Shown in pieces: positions 35,520 through 46,430 of a stretch of 64,000 nt of DNA (position 1 is the stretch's first letter; each line of letters begins with the position of its first letter). The translations under genes were made by a program, and so were the position numbers. The notes below the pieces were generated by a model that had not been told where the DNA came from, did no database searches, and was given only the letters and a program-made list of their open reading frames with translations. This DNA is from Inonotus obliquus (lineage: Eukaryota > Basidiomycota > Agaricomycetes > Hymenochaetales > Hymenochaetaceae), in NCBI GenBank assembly GCA_032164295.1, contig JAJHTX010000004.1, positions 2,046,001 through 2,110,000 of the forward strand. The letters run 5' to 3'.

Positions 35520-35539
35520 CCCCCCCCCCCCCCCCCCCC
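35520..35539. repeat. 20-nt poly-C homopolymer
   Basis: Twenty consecutive C residues lie 80 bp upstream of the aminotransferase ATG. This is far longer than any other C or G run in the window. Confidence 0.9.
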
Positions 35540-35619
35540 GCATACTTCACATCCCTCTTTGACTCGAATAATTACAACAGCCCAGTCCACTGGCTACTAC
35601 TCGAGGTTCACTGCCCAGC

Positions 35620-37479
35620 ATGAACGAGAAACTTCCAAAGGCAATAGATCTTTCTCACCATCTCTCCGAGCTTTCAAAGGCTAGGCAGCCATCTCCTCTA
35701 AAGAGCCTTGCGAGGTTTTTTGGGAAGCCAGGGCTCATCAGTCTCTCGGGAGGGATGCCATCGCCCGCATACTTCCCACTGTCGACACTCTCTGGCGATA
35801 TGCTCGTCCCCGACTCCTTCTCGGTCACCCCGTCTTCGTCACACGACTCGGGCTTATCATGGTTCTGGAAGCTTTTCTCACCGAGCGACAAAGAGCGAAC
35901 GGAGCACATGTCGATTCCGAAGTACACTGACGCAGAGCCTGCAGAGGCCGTCTCTCTCGAAGTCGCGCTTCAGTACGGTACTGCCCAAGGTCTTTTGCCG
36001 CTGCAGAAGTTTATGCGCGAGTTTACCGAGCGCATATATCAACCTCAATATTCCGACTTCACCACGCTTATTCACGCTGGTAATACGGACGGTTGGGGGA
36101 AAGCCATGCAGACTCTCTGCAACCGGGGAGAAATGTTTCTAACGGAGGAATGGACGTATCCTTCTGCATTGTCTTCTGCGAGACCATACGGCGTCTTGCC
36201 TGTCGCTATCAAGATAGATAACGAAGGCATGCGAAGTGACGACTTGCATAAAGTCTTGACCGAATGGGATGAACAGACACGTGGTGCAAAGAGACCTCAT
36301 GTTCTGTACACAGTCCCGGTCGGACAGAATCCTACCGGTGCCGTGAGTTGATAATATACCCATCGGGATGTAGGCTAAATTTACATCAGACCATGGGAGC
36401 CACTAGAAAAAAGGAGATTTATAGTATTTGCGTAGAGTTTGGTAAGCACATTGACCTCCTGACTGGTTGCCAATTTTAGGGCCTAACGAGAGTTACAATC
36501 AGATATCATTATTGTCGAGGACGACCCGTATTATTTCTTACAAGAAGGCCCTTACGTTCCACGCGGCTCCCGTACCTCCAGTAGCTCATCGTTAAAGACA
36601 AAAGACGAAATATCGGAATTCATCAATTCACTCGCCCCGTCTTACCTCAAGTTCGATTACCAGGGTCGTGTGATTCGCCTAGACAGTTTCTCAAAGATCA
36701 TCGCGCCTGGATCGCGACTCGGATGGTTCACATGCAACGAACGCTTCGCTGAGCGTCTCGAGCGGCAAGGCGAGACCACCACCCAGGCCCCCTGTGGCTT
36801 CGGTCAGTCAATAATAACACAACTCGTAACGAAGCAATGGGGTTTCACGGGTTACATCCGCTGGCTTAGAGGTCTCCAGGCTGAGTACACTCGTCGGAGA
36901 GATTTCTTCCATGATGAACTGTTTTCGTTGTTTGATGTACGGACCGTCTATATCTCTCAAGGTACTTTGGCGGGATGCACGGCATTGGTTGCTCGACCTC
37001 GTGCAAATAGAAACAGCACGCTTTCAGAGAAGCAAGACTTCGCGTCCGGTGATAAGCCGTTGTTCAGCTTTGTTCCTCCTACTTCCGGGATGTACGTCTG
37101 GGTACGTATTGCCTTTTCCCGCGGCTGGCATGCTATGAATAAATTAACCTTATGTAATGTGATCAGATCAAAGTCCATTTTGAGAATCACCCTTCTTTCT
37201 CCGCGCCCGAGGACAAGGCCACACTCGAGATGAAGCTCTTTAACAAGCTTGGGGATGCAGGCGTATTGATTGGTCCGGGATGGATATTCGCGGCATCCGA
37301 GGAGGTTCAGCAGGAGGCAGAGGGACATTTCCGAATTGCATTTAGTCATGCTAAAGTGGGTCTCTTTTCGCATTTCCTCTTTGCCACTACTAATAGGACT
37401 ATTTGAATAGCATGATGATATGAAGAAGGCCTTGAAGATTATTCATGATGTAATGCTTGATTTCTTCGGATACCAGTAG
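35620..37479 (+). CDS. ARO8: Aro8-type aromatic/2-aminoadipate aminotransferase (PLP, fold type I)
   Basis: Five exons (35620-36342, 36390-36441, 36503-37101, 37167-37355, 37411-37479) join in phase into 543 residues. The order of motifs is that of class-I aminotransferases: PGLISLSGGMPSPAYFP, QYGTAQGLLPLQKFM, LIHAGNTDGWGKAMQTL, LYTVPVGQNPTGA, IIVEDDPYYFLQ, and the PLP-lysine site RLDSFSKIIAPGSRLGW. Near the end are SGMYVW and FRIAFSHA, with the Arg expected to hold the substrate carboxylate. Yeast Aro8 transfers amino groups in Tyr/Phe synthesis and also acts on 2-aminoadipate and kynurenine. The sequence does not settle which substrate is used. The length is normal for fungal Aro8. No targeting leader is evident, so it is likely cytosolic. 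The ATG lies 80 bp after the poly-C run. Confidence 0.92.
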
Positions 37480-37787
37480 ATGGAAAGATTATCTGAAACG
37501 TCTTATCTCTTATTCGATCTGTGTCGCCGCGTGGTATGTCGTATCGTATCTCTATGAATACGGATTTAGATCGTGCTTTGCTTCTCATGGAAAGCCTATT
37601 AATGCTAACAAGAGGAAACTCCACCTCCCCAACCAGTTCCTCATATCACTAAATCACCAATGAAATGAAGCTTGACTACGAGCCACTCTGCGTTCGGATG
37701 CCGCGGGACCCAGAGAATCAGCGCCTATGCTAATGTTGTCAATCGTTCGGAGTCCTTCGGGGACTGCATCAATGCGCTCAGATATGA

Positions 37788-37795
37788 TATATAAG
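37788..37795 (+). promoter_or_regulatory. TATA box of the alternative oxidase gene
   Basis: TATATAAG, 68 nt upstream of the ATG at 37863, on the correct strand. Confidence 0.6.
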
Positions 37796-37862
37796 AGCTT
37801 GACTACGACCTTCTGGTACTATAACGCATACTAGGACACTCTTTCAATACTACACCTCAGAA

Positions 37863-39558
37863 ATGTCTATCACCTTCTCTATTCCCATCAAAGCTGCTCG
37901 TTCTCTCGTTTATTCTACTCGAAGTCCTCAACTTCGCTCCCTCCGCCATTCTCTCAGTGCTGATGTTTTAATCCTCCCGACCTCCTTTCCGAGACGAGCT
38001 CTCAGTACAGCGACAGCAACTATAAATGCACCTCAAGAATCCCTAACAACCAAGCACATAGAAGAATCCAGATCGAAGGGCACCTTAGGACCTCACTACG
38101 TCGACACCACTACTGCCCCTGTAGCATCCAAACAACCACGCGACCCAGCACATGAATCGTATGTACCAGTTATCGGAGACTGGGTACTCTTTCGTCCCGT
38201 CTACACTCAGGACGAACTAAAAGCCGTTCAAGTACCTCTACTTTCTGTTTATCTCATGTTTTGGCCATGGAGGTACTCATGTTATCACTAGCCTCACGTT
38301 CATCGTCAAGAATTCACCCTTTCAGACAAGATGGCGAATGGGCTTGTTCAGATGTGCAGGTATGCCGTGTGCACGATTCTCCGACTCGTTTCTCTGCATG
38401 GATTCTTAATCGTTTCCGACACGAATGAACTAGGAAAATGTTTGATCTGGTCTCGGGGTACAAACATAAGCCTATCCCATTGGGAACGAACATGTCTGTC
38501 GAGGAGCTGAGGAAGGAAGGGTATGTCATGACGGAATCGGGATGGATGAACGTACGTTATCCAATAACATCAGAGTCAGAGACTCGGCCTAAACGGCTAA
38601 CTTACTTTCGTCTGACACAGCGTTGTCTTTTCTTAGAAACGATAGCTGGGATCCCAGGAATGGTAGCCGCAACCGTTCGACACCTTCACAGTCTCCGGCT
38701 CCTAGTCAGTCTTAATCTTCCAATCTTCACCTTATTTTGCTTCTAGGCATGAAAAAAACTGATACTGATAGCATAAATTCAGAAACGTGATGCTGGCTGG
38801 ATCCACACGCTTCTCGAAGAAGCCGAGAATGAAAGAATGCACCTTATGAGTTTTCTCGCTATCAGAAAACCGGGTATCTTAATGCGAGGTTTGATACTCG
38901 GTGCTCAAGGTGTTTTCTATAATCTGTTTTGTAAGTCACTTCACACGAGAAACAAGGAGAAACAATTGGTAACCTTTAATTTTTCAGTCTTGTCATACTT
39001 GATATCCCCACGGATATGTCACCGCTTCGTTGGATACCTAGAAGAAGAAGCAGTAAAGACCTAGTACGCATCTCCCCCTCCACCAACACAACCAAACTCT
39101 AACACATGACACATCCTCCCTCCCATCCTCCCATCCCTCTCACAAAAAGCACCGCACTCATCTCAGACCTAGAAACCGGTCGTTTCCCCGAATGGTCAAA
39201 CCAACCCGCTCCACCAATCGCAAAAGACTACTGGCGTCTCCCCGAATCCTCATCCCGCCTCGACATGATCTACGCAATCCGCTCAGACGAAGTCACCCAC
39301 CGCTTCGTCAACCACTCCCTCGCAAACCTCAAAACAAACGACGTCAACCCTTTTGCTTTTCGTGAACCGGATATGACCGTCAAGGGTGTCAAATACGGGT
39401 GAGTTACTTCTTTGTTTTCATTTGTTTCTTGATATTTGTAGTTGACGATCGAATGCGCGTTGTTAAGGTTTGAACGTGATGAGGCTGCGCAATACGTTCA
39501 GGAATCTTTGAAGATCGTCAACGAAGAGCATCCAGCAGAAGGCGATGGAAAGCAATAG
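37863..39558 (+). CDS. AOX1: Mitochondrial alternative oxidase
   Basis: AOX takes electrons from ubiquinol and reduces oxygen to water at the matrix face of the inner mitochondrial membrane, bypassing complexes III and IV. Eight exons (37863-38231, 38292-38359, 38434-38551, 38621-38704, 38783-38930, 38988-39063, 39150-39398, 39468-39558) join in phase into 400 residues. The N-terminus is Arg/Ser-rich without acidic residues ([20 protein letters not shown]), a mitochondrial leader. The di-iron ligands are present in all four helices: [38 protein letters not shown] and [18 protein letters not shown]. There is no N-terminal regulatory Cys of the plant type, as is normal in fungi. Expression is usually stress-induced in fungi. 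A TATA box at 37788-37795 fits a regulated promoter. Confidence 0.96.
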
Positions 39559-39680
39559 AACATAGCCTTTTGCCTATATTTATAGACTTATTCAAAAGAT
39601 AGATAAATCGGAGGTCATAAATTAGATGCACTATCGTACACCTGGGCTTGAAGTACAAGAAGCGTTAGCATGTATAATCA

Positions 39681-39685
39681 AAAAG
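39681..39685 (-). terminator. Pol III T-run terminator of tRNA-Arg
   Basis: Five T residues on the minus strand, about 18 nt after the tRNA 3' end. Confidence 0.6.
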
Positions 39686-39703
39686 ATGTTTGAAACCACT
39701 CCA

Positions 39704-39786
39704 TGACCACCGCAGGGCTCGAACCTGCAATCTCCTGATAACATACAACTTCGTAGTCAGACGCGATACCATTTCGCCAGGCGGCC
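39704..39786 (-). tRNA. tRNA-Arg(ACG) with an 11-nt intron
   Basis: Read on the minus strand, all four arms fold: acceptor GGCCGCC/GGTGGTC (two G-U pairs), D arm GCGA/TCGC, anticodon stem TCTGA/TCAGG with loop CTACGAA, and T arm GCAGG-TTCGAGC-CCTGC, with A as discriminator base. The anticodon ACG decodes CGN arginine codons after inosine formation. An 11-nt intron (AGTTGTATGTT) follows the base 3' of the anticodon, the standard nuclear tRNA position. Internal promoters are visible: A box TGGCGAAATGG and B box GGTTCGAGCCC. The spliced length is 72 nt before CCA. Confidence 0.95.
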
Positions 39787-40014
39787 GGCCTTTTACAAGC
39801 GTAAAAGCTTTTTTTTATATCTATCTTATTTTGCAGAATATCGAAACACATATATTTTACGTAAGTGTACGGTTCATGTTATTGTAATTCAATAACGGAA
39901 ATAACTTCATTCATGTCCATTGGGATATTGATATTAACTTCACATTTTTTTTGTATACTCCCTTACGGTCGAACAACTAAAATATTGGTACTGGCGCAAC
40001 CCGTCTGGTGCCCC

Positions 40015-42303
40015 TCATGCCATAATCACCGATCCTCTCAACCAAGCATTAACAGGCTTCGTCCTCGCAGGGTCTGCTCTCGTCTCCAACTCTCTCGTCC
40101 TCTCCTCTCTCACTTCTCTATCGAGAACCTCGCCTCCCTCCGCGACGTCCTCTCTCTTCAGTTTCCCGCCATTCGTATTAGTTCTCGGCTCCCACGTACT
40201 CAACCACTCCTTCATCTTTGCTAGAGCAGCATTCTGTACTTCCTTAACCGTCTCGTCTACTCCACCCGCCGCTGCGCTCAAGTCCGAACAATGGAACCCG
40301 TCGCTTACATGTATGGGCTGTGACTCGGTGCTTTCGCGGACATGGAAGTCGGATGAGACAGTTGCGTCTCGCCAAGGGTCGCGTTTACCGTTGGCGAAGA
40401 AGAGTCTGTTGACTGTGAGGTCCCAACCACCGTATGCTTTATTTGTTGCGTCGACGTTAGGTACGGGGAGTGTCCCTATCCGGAAGGCCTCGGGGAACCA
40501 GTACGTGCACTGACGCTATAGTCGCATAACATCGAATTAAAGTTATCATTACTGACAGGGGACTAGAAAGAAAGAACGGCGACTTACTTGATCATAAGGC
40601 GGCAAGACAAGTCTTGTCACAAGTGTTGGCCAGTTCCTCGGTGCCCCATCTTGGAAGTACCCGACTTCGTTACACCTTTTATAAAGCTATTGGATTACGA
40701 TTGTGTATTCTGTGGGAGCCATTGCTTACACTATCCACGTCCACGAACGTCCTGTATTATCGATACTGAGACAAATCAAACTCAATATGAAGCAGACTAC
40801 GTGAGTTAAAGCAGCGGTATGTACCTGGTGTCAGTCCAGAACTCCTGCGTGGGGTCGTACGAGCCAAGGCATGTCCTACGAGGGATTGAAAAGATTAGTC
40901 GACACAGCAGTAAGATTATCATAAAGGACGCACTCTGCATCCAAGTCACCACAGACTATGCAAAGCAATTCCATGAGACCATTTTCGCATAGAACGGTGA
41001 ATAATAGAGAACGGAAACGTACTGAATTCGTAATACGTTTCATTCCAAAACTTTCCCCAAGCCGTCAGAGCATGGTCAAGTCCCCATCCCCTGGGCCCGG
41101 CGGAAACGCCATCTTTCACCTCGAGAGCATCACAGAATTCAAAGAAAGTTGCTCCTGGACCAGAGGTAGGGGATAGCGATTGCCAGTCCCATAAGTTGTT
41201 ACGCACTTTAAATGAATCATCAAGCCTATCAGCAACTAATTTGGAAGAGCAATTTCACAAACTACGCACAAGCACCAGCAACATCATCCAAATGACTCAC
41301 TGCTCCCAGACCCCAGTTGTCCTTTAACCTCTGTATCTCGCTTCGGCTCCCTCTTGTAAAGACCTGGTCAATGTGCGATATAACAGCTTGAACGTCCGCG
41401 GAGCAATTTGCTGGCATGAATTGACGGATGGGATCGAAGTACTGCCAGAAGTAGATAATGGATTGTTCGACGGCGGAGGACGCATAGCCGGCAAAAAATA
41501 CGTCGGGTTTACTGTAATAGTACGGCCTCTTTGAGAATTAAGGGAACACAAAAGTCGGATTTACGTACTCGACCATGGTCCAACCCGTCAGAGCACCTAT
41601 AAACAAACTTAGCAAAGGTCGTTTATAATATTCAACCCAGGGTGTCCGATACCCACCACTATAACTTCCCCCGATCAATATCCAAGGAGCCTTATCCGGA
41701 GTAACCTCATCTCCACCGGGCATCGGAAGGTTAACATTCTGTGCGAAGTATACCAAGTCATCTACGGCCTGTTGGATATTGTGGAACCTAAGACTCTCGA
41801 CACTGAGGTCGTCGAACGGGTTCGAGAGACCGTAGTATCTATGCTCCAGTACAATCGTGGCAGCATTTTCCTGTTGTGCAATGAGCCCGTTAATCGTACG
41901 ATTAGTCAGGTAGCCCGTGTATGCTACGGATAGTCAGTTCAAAATCATAACACAGAAGCGATAGGAAGTACTTACGCGCCGCATTTGCTTCACCCGGTGT
42001 CATAAGCACAATTGGACCGCCAGGCTCATAAAATTCATACGTAAACCAGAACCTCTGCTTAAACGTTCCAAGACCAGGGTTATTATGATCAATCAACTGA
42101 TCAAAGAGGTATGTCGTGTTGATTGGCGGGAGTTCTGTGCCATTGCGCGATGTGACGGGGGCGGAGGCATCAGGGATCGGAACTATGGGGACTGCGGGGA
42201 CGGGAAGTTGATTTGCATGTGCTCTGCCGTCGCGGAGGCGGGCATGCACCAGAGTAGGAGTGATGGAAAAGATACAGGTGAGGAGACCGAGCCAACCGAC
42301 CAT
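40015..42303 (-). CDS. Secreted serine peptidase, family S28 (prolyl carboxypeptidase-like)
   Basis: Ten exons (42303-41976, 41923-41657, 41596-41569, 41511-41270, 41205-41023, 40955-40934, 40875-40825, 40765-40730, 40675-40588, 40515-40015) join in phase into 581 residues. The start MVGWLGLLTCIFSITPTLVHA is a good signal peptide, so the enzyme is probably secreted. A further in-frame ATG at 42510 would bury it. Family S28 enzymes cleave after proline near peptide ends. Motifs are TTYLFDQLIDHNNP, FWFTYEFYEPGGPI, LEHRYYGLSNPF, nucleophile Ser in GGSYSG, YASSAVEQSIIYFWQY, SWTWIVCNEVGYFQDG, FFANGKRDPWRDATVS with the expected Asp, and DGFHCSDL with the catalytic His. Several exons are very small (22, 28 and 36 nt). 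After the catalytic core a charged Arg/Glu-rich tail of about 60 residues is present. Confidence 0.92.
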
Positions 42304-42523
42304 TGCGACGCGCAAGAGTCTGAGCTTGAACGAGGTGAAGAAGCTCAGTGGACAAAGAAGGGAGCACCAGACTACAGCGAGCCCGGAGCACTTGAAGCAT
42401 ACTTGTACGTATTTCGGGAGTCGACTGTCATTGTTCGCCAGCAAGCCCAAGCAAGGCAGCACGCGGGACGAGGCATGATAAGACCGAGGGAATAAATAGA
42501 ACAACGCCATACTTCACTACTGA

Positions 42524-43006
42524 CGAATCTCGCTTCTGCCGTACCGCGTCCGGTTGTTTTACCCTTTCTACAATGGCTTCTTTGCCGTCTCCAGTCCGGC
42601 GGTCCGTCTGTGCTTTCATGGCGCGTAAAAGCAGTTCACTTGCCTCCTTTATGCAGACTACGACGCTTCTCCAGCCTTCTTTGCTAGCAAGTTCCTTCGA
42701 CGTGGCGAAGAGATTGAAGTCCATCCGGTCCCGTTTGGCCCGTTTTGCCCGTCGAGGCCGCTGGGAGCGCACGTCCAAATTCATACAGTTGGGAAGCATA
42801 CACCACATGCTACGGCGGCAAAAGCTGACCAGTTGGAACACTACGTCTTCGAGAAGATATCTCCTTCATATCGCGCGTATTTGGTTGTACGCTTGGCGAT
42901 ACCCACAGATGGACCAAAAGAAGAGGCAGAATACAAGGATATGCAATTGTTGCAAGTACCAACGCGTGACCGACATGTGATCGACGCCAATCAAATTCTT
43001 GGGTAA
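42524..43006 (+). pseudogene. Unrecognised coding-like relic with one in-frame stop
   Basis: One plus-strand frame stays open from 42524 to a TAA at 43004-43006, except for a single TAA at 42626-42628. Its codons end mostly in C or G on both sides of that stop, as in the real genes here. It encodes protein-like segments such as RLFYPFYNGFFAVSSPAVRL, DYDASPAFFASKFLRRGEEI, KADQLEHYVFEKISPSYRAY and IPTDGPKEEAEYKDMQLLQV. There is no early ATG. I do not recognise the family. It could be a decayed gene, or exons of a gene in which an intron removes the TAA. An overlapping frame (42573-42980, with ATG) reads as a low-complexity shadow. It lies head-to-head with the S28 gene. Confidence 0.4.
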
Positions 43007-43422
43007 TACTTAGCCACGATGGACTGTGGCTCTGTGGCGTGACGTAATTGAGTCAAACATGGTCTCCCTTTTTCTTTCCTTTCAACCCTTCCTCATCCAC
43101 ACACGACACTACCATGAACACTGGGCTTGATCATTCGTTCAACTAGAAGGCTACAGTATAGGACAGGTTGCGATGCGATCGACATGAGATAGGTAGCAAT
43201 CAATCTGGAAAACTCGGGCAGAGACAAAAGTAGGGTCATGCAAAGTTCGAAGAAACTGAGGAGCGAACAAGAAGAAGGAAGCAGTACGAACAAATGGTTG
43301 AAAGCAAATGAAGCTTCAGGAAGAAGACAAATCGGCAGAAAAATATTACGTCTGTATCCTACAGGTGAGGAACCGTTTTTATCGCCGTGATAGTAATGAT
43401 GCAGCGCATTTTCAAAGTTGTA

Positions 43423-46400
43423 TTAAGCCGCAGGTGACGCTGGACTGTTCATAGATATCTTGAACTGGACTGAACTGCTATCCGTCATTTCCCCAGGAGA
43501 GCGCGTCGGTTCCGCAGCGGGATTTTCATCCAAGCGAAGTGAAGCGAGCGTGCCGTTGAGATCTTGTACTGATCCTTGCTGTTTCGCTTTGTTCGGTCCT
43601 GTAACGGTAGAAGATGAACGTGAAGGAGAGTCGTCGGTGCAGGACATGGCTGGAGTGCGGCTCATCGAGAACGAGGCGGCTGAACCGTTCAGGCTGTATC
43701 CGAACGAGTCATTGTGCGAGGGCGTCGTAGTTCGCAAGGACGCTCCAGAAGTTGTCGTTGTCGGCGACGTTCGGTCTTTGTTAGCCGTCGTAGTCTCGGT
43801 ACCAACAGTACCACCAAACCGCTGAGGGAAGGGCTGAGGGAAGGGGGGTAAGACTCTCGAGATATTCTCCTTTGCCGAGTTTCCTTCAAGGTCCGCCACG
43901 ATACTAGCAAGATAGTTGGGATCCGGAGAGAACGGAGAGAATCCAGAAGCTCGCTTCGGGATCTGCCCATCGACTGGGGTCGCAATGCGCCCGTCCAAGT
44001 TTGGACCCGTAAAGACATTATAAAAGCCATTATCAAAGGTAGTACTGTTGCTGGTCCCGCCAGGCATCGTAGGTACTTGACCATGACTCTGAGGCAGCTC
44101 AGGACCTTGACTTACCATAGCACCGGTTGTCGGCGGCGCAAATCCCCCAAAACCGAACTTCCGCAGAAGCTCAAGAGCCTGGTCCTGTGTCAACTGTATG
44201 GATCCATCAGGACTGCGCATCAAACCGGGGTACGTTGCCTGGGCCTGGGCTTGAGCAGCTGCCTGTGCAGCCGCTTGTGCGGCCTTGTCTGAAAATGGGT
44301 TAGTTGGCTGGCGTATACTGAAGGCCATATCTGGGCTTACATTGGCTTCTTCCCCAGGACAACCTGATTCGACTGCCACCAATAGGGAAACCTTGCATTC
44401 TCTCGATGGCCCGTTCGGCATCTGCTTTTCTGACGAATTGGACAAATCCACAATGCTTTCCCGCAGGTACTTTTACCTATGACAAAAGTAAGTTCTTTAT
44501 AAAAATTTTTTGACCCAGACCGGCGACGTACATAATGGATGTCGCCAAAGGGTGCGAAGAAGGTGCGCAGTGTTTCTTCAGAGATGAGCGGTGAAAGACC
44601 ACCGACAAAGACCTGCACACGGCAATTAGTAGACATCTCAATGGCGAAAATGATGACATACTGTTGTATTATACGGATCGGTTGAGGTGAGTTGCTCCCC
44701 ATTCGGTCCTATCAGGTTGTTCAGAATTGCGCGGGCTTGTTCCTGATGCTTCCAAGACTCGTCGAGCTTTTTCTGATCCATGACTAGCGGTGCCGTAATC
44801 GAAGGCAAATTGTTGCCGCTCCGTTTTGGATCCATAAGATTTGCTCGTGCAATAAGCTGTACTAGCGCCTCGAGAGACACGGTTGGTTGACTGCCATTCG
44901 GCGAGCTAGACGAAACCGAGCTTGCTGTCGATGACGAAGTCATAGAAGGCACCGAACCAGAACTTCCAATAGAGGAACCGGACCGGGACGTCGTCACCGA
45001 CGCAAGGCCGTTTGAGCCCTGTTGGTCGATAGGGAGGGATTGGCCGTCCGACGCGTTGGGACCCTTGAATTTGGCAGTCGCAGGAGAAATGCGCACTTAA
45101 ACTCACATAAATAAACTTCTCAACAAAGGTAACCAAGGTACGTACTGGGACGAGAAAGGCAGTACAAGCCATGCATTTCGATAAGAGCACGTTGCTGGTC
45201 TGACTCGTCGGCAAACCTGACGAAGCCGTAGCCTCGAGAAACTCCAGTGACTGGATCAAGCATGATCTTCGCGCTTTTGCAGCTGTCGAATGGCTGGATG
45301 AATTTGGGTGCCCTGTCGCTCCGCAACCCGAGGACAGGATTACGAAAGACTGCCACCAAATCCGAATTGGAGACTTCTGGGGCCAAATCACCGACAAAAA
45401 TGCTATACTCTCTTTGTTGTACTTGACCACCAGAATTAGACGTAGACGGAGGCCTTTCAACAGCAGCAGTAATTGGAAATGTTTGTGTGGTTGGGCTCGG
45501 AGAAGACGAAGATGCCCAATTTAGAACGAAAGGCTTCGTAGAATTAGGTAGTATAGGTTGGTGGCCACTTGTTGCCGCATTGTTTATCTGAGAAAGAGCA
45601 GCAGCAGCTTGTTGGGGTGTCGGGAATGTCAAGAAGCAGTAGCCTGGATTATTCACTTGCTGTCCGGTGGCAGGGTCCGCTGGTGAGTGGGGGATCTTTA
45701 CGGTCACTTGTTCCCACATCATGAGATCGCAGACTTTCTTCGCGTATTCTTCGTCCATCCAAGGTTCAATATCTCCCCACCACAAGGTAGAACTTGCTGC
45801 TGGTGATTTGACTGGTTGCTGTGAACTGATTGGACTGCGTAAGGGCTGGAATGAATCGATATTCCCGTGTGGCAGCGACGCGAGGGATGACGGGGAGACA
45901 GGAATAGGCACGGTGGATGGTAGCTGAAAAAAGTTTTCAGAGGGTTCGCGCGAGTAGTCGTTCGGAAAGAGAGTATATAAAGGACTGGTGGCGGATGGGT
46001 AGCCACTGAAGGGGGCACGATAGTTGTGGTTGAAGGGAGAAACAGGACTCGATGACGCTGCCACTCGAGCATTGTTGTCACTATCGGTGGTCTGTGTATG
46101 CGTGTTTGTGACACCGGCCTGGTTAATATACGAATGTAGTTGGGCTGGTCTTGTCCATAACGTACTTATGCTATGCGTGGCCTGCGACAAGTCTGGCTGC
46201 GGAAATATCCATTTTGTATCGAGATCCGCCCCCATCCCCTCCTGCTGACCCTGCTGCTGATGCTGTAGATCCGGCTCTGTGCGTTGGAAGTCGTTGGCCA
46301 AAGTCGGGGAAGTTAGAGACGAACGGCGATCGGAGGAGGGCGACAGGGGGAAATGTCCTGAGTCATACAATCGACTGCGTTGCGAGCCAGTCGCCGCACC

Positions 46401-46430
46401 TGGCAACTCCATAAAATTGTAGCGAGACAT
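43423..46430 (-). CDS. Three-RRM RNA-binding protein, NGR1/NAM8 type
   Basis: Five exons (46430-45146, 45095-44662, 44612-44532, 44476-44341, 44288-43423) join in phase into 933 residues. Three RNA-recognition motifs follow the Ngr1/Nam8/TIA1 pattern: a first divergent one beginning LWWGDIEPWMDEEYAKKVC with GYCFLTFPT, a second with YSIFVGDLAPEVSNSDLVAV and RGYGFVRFADE, and a third with VFVGGLSPLISEETLRTFF and HCGFVQFVRKADAERAIERM. Yeast Ngr1 promotes decay of certain mRNAs and Nam8 acts in U1 snRNP and meiotic splicing. The long Ser/Pro/Gln-rich ends resemble Ngr1 more than Nam8. An Ala/Gln tract (AAQAAAQAAAQAQAQA) follows RRM3. The C-terminal 250 residues are Ser/Thr-rich and probably disordered. 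The ATG at 46430 (MSRYNFMELPG, preceded by GAGGAA) is the first in frame. Confidence 0.9.

Larger units (their letters stand above)
39559..40014. other. Intergenic holding the tRNA-Arg gene
   Basis: This 0.46-kb gap lies between AOX and the S28 peptidase, which converge. Apart from the tRNA it is AT-rich non-coding sequence. Confidence 0.5.

Noticed and set aside
42304..42510. Upstream ATG (42510) as the S28 peptidase start
   Set aside because: It would place about 70 residues before an otherwise clear signal peptide. The ATG at 42303 fits a secreted enzyme better.
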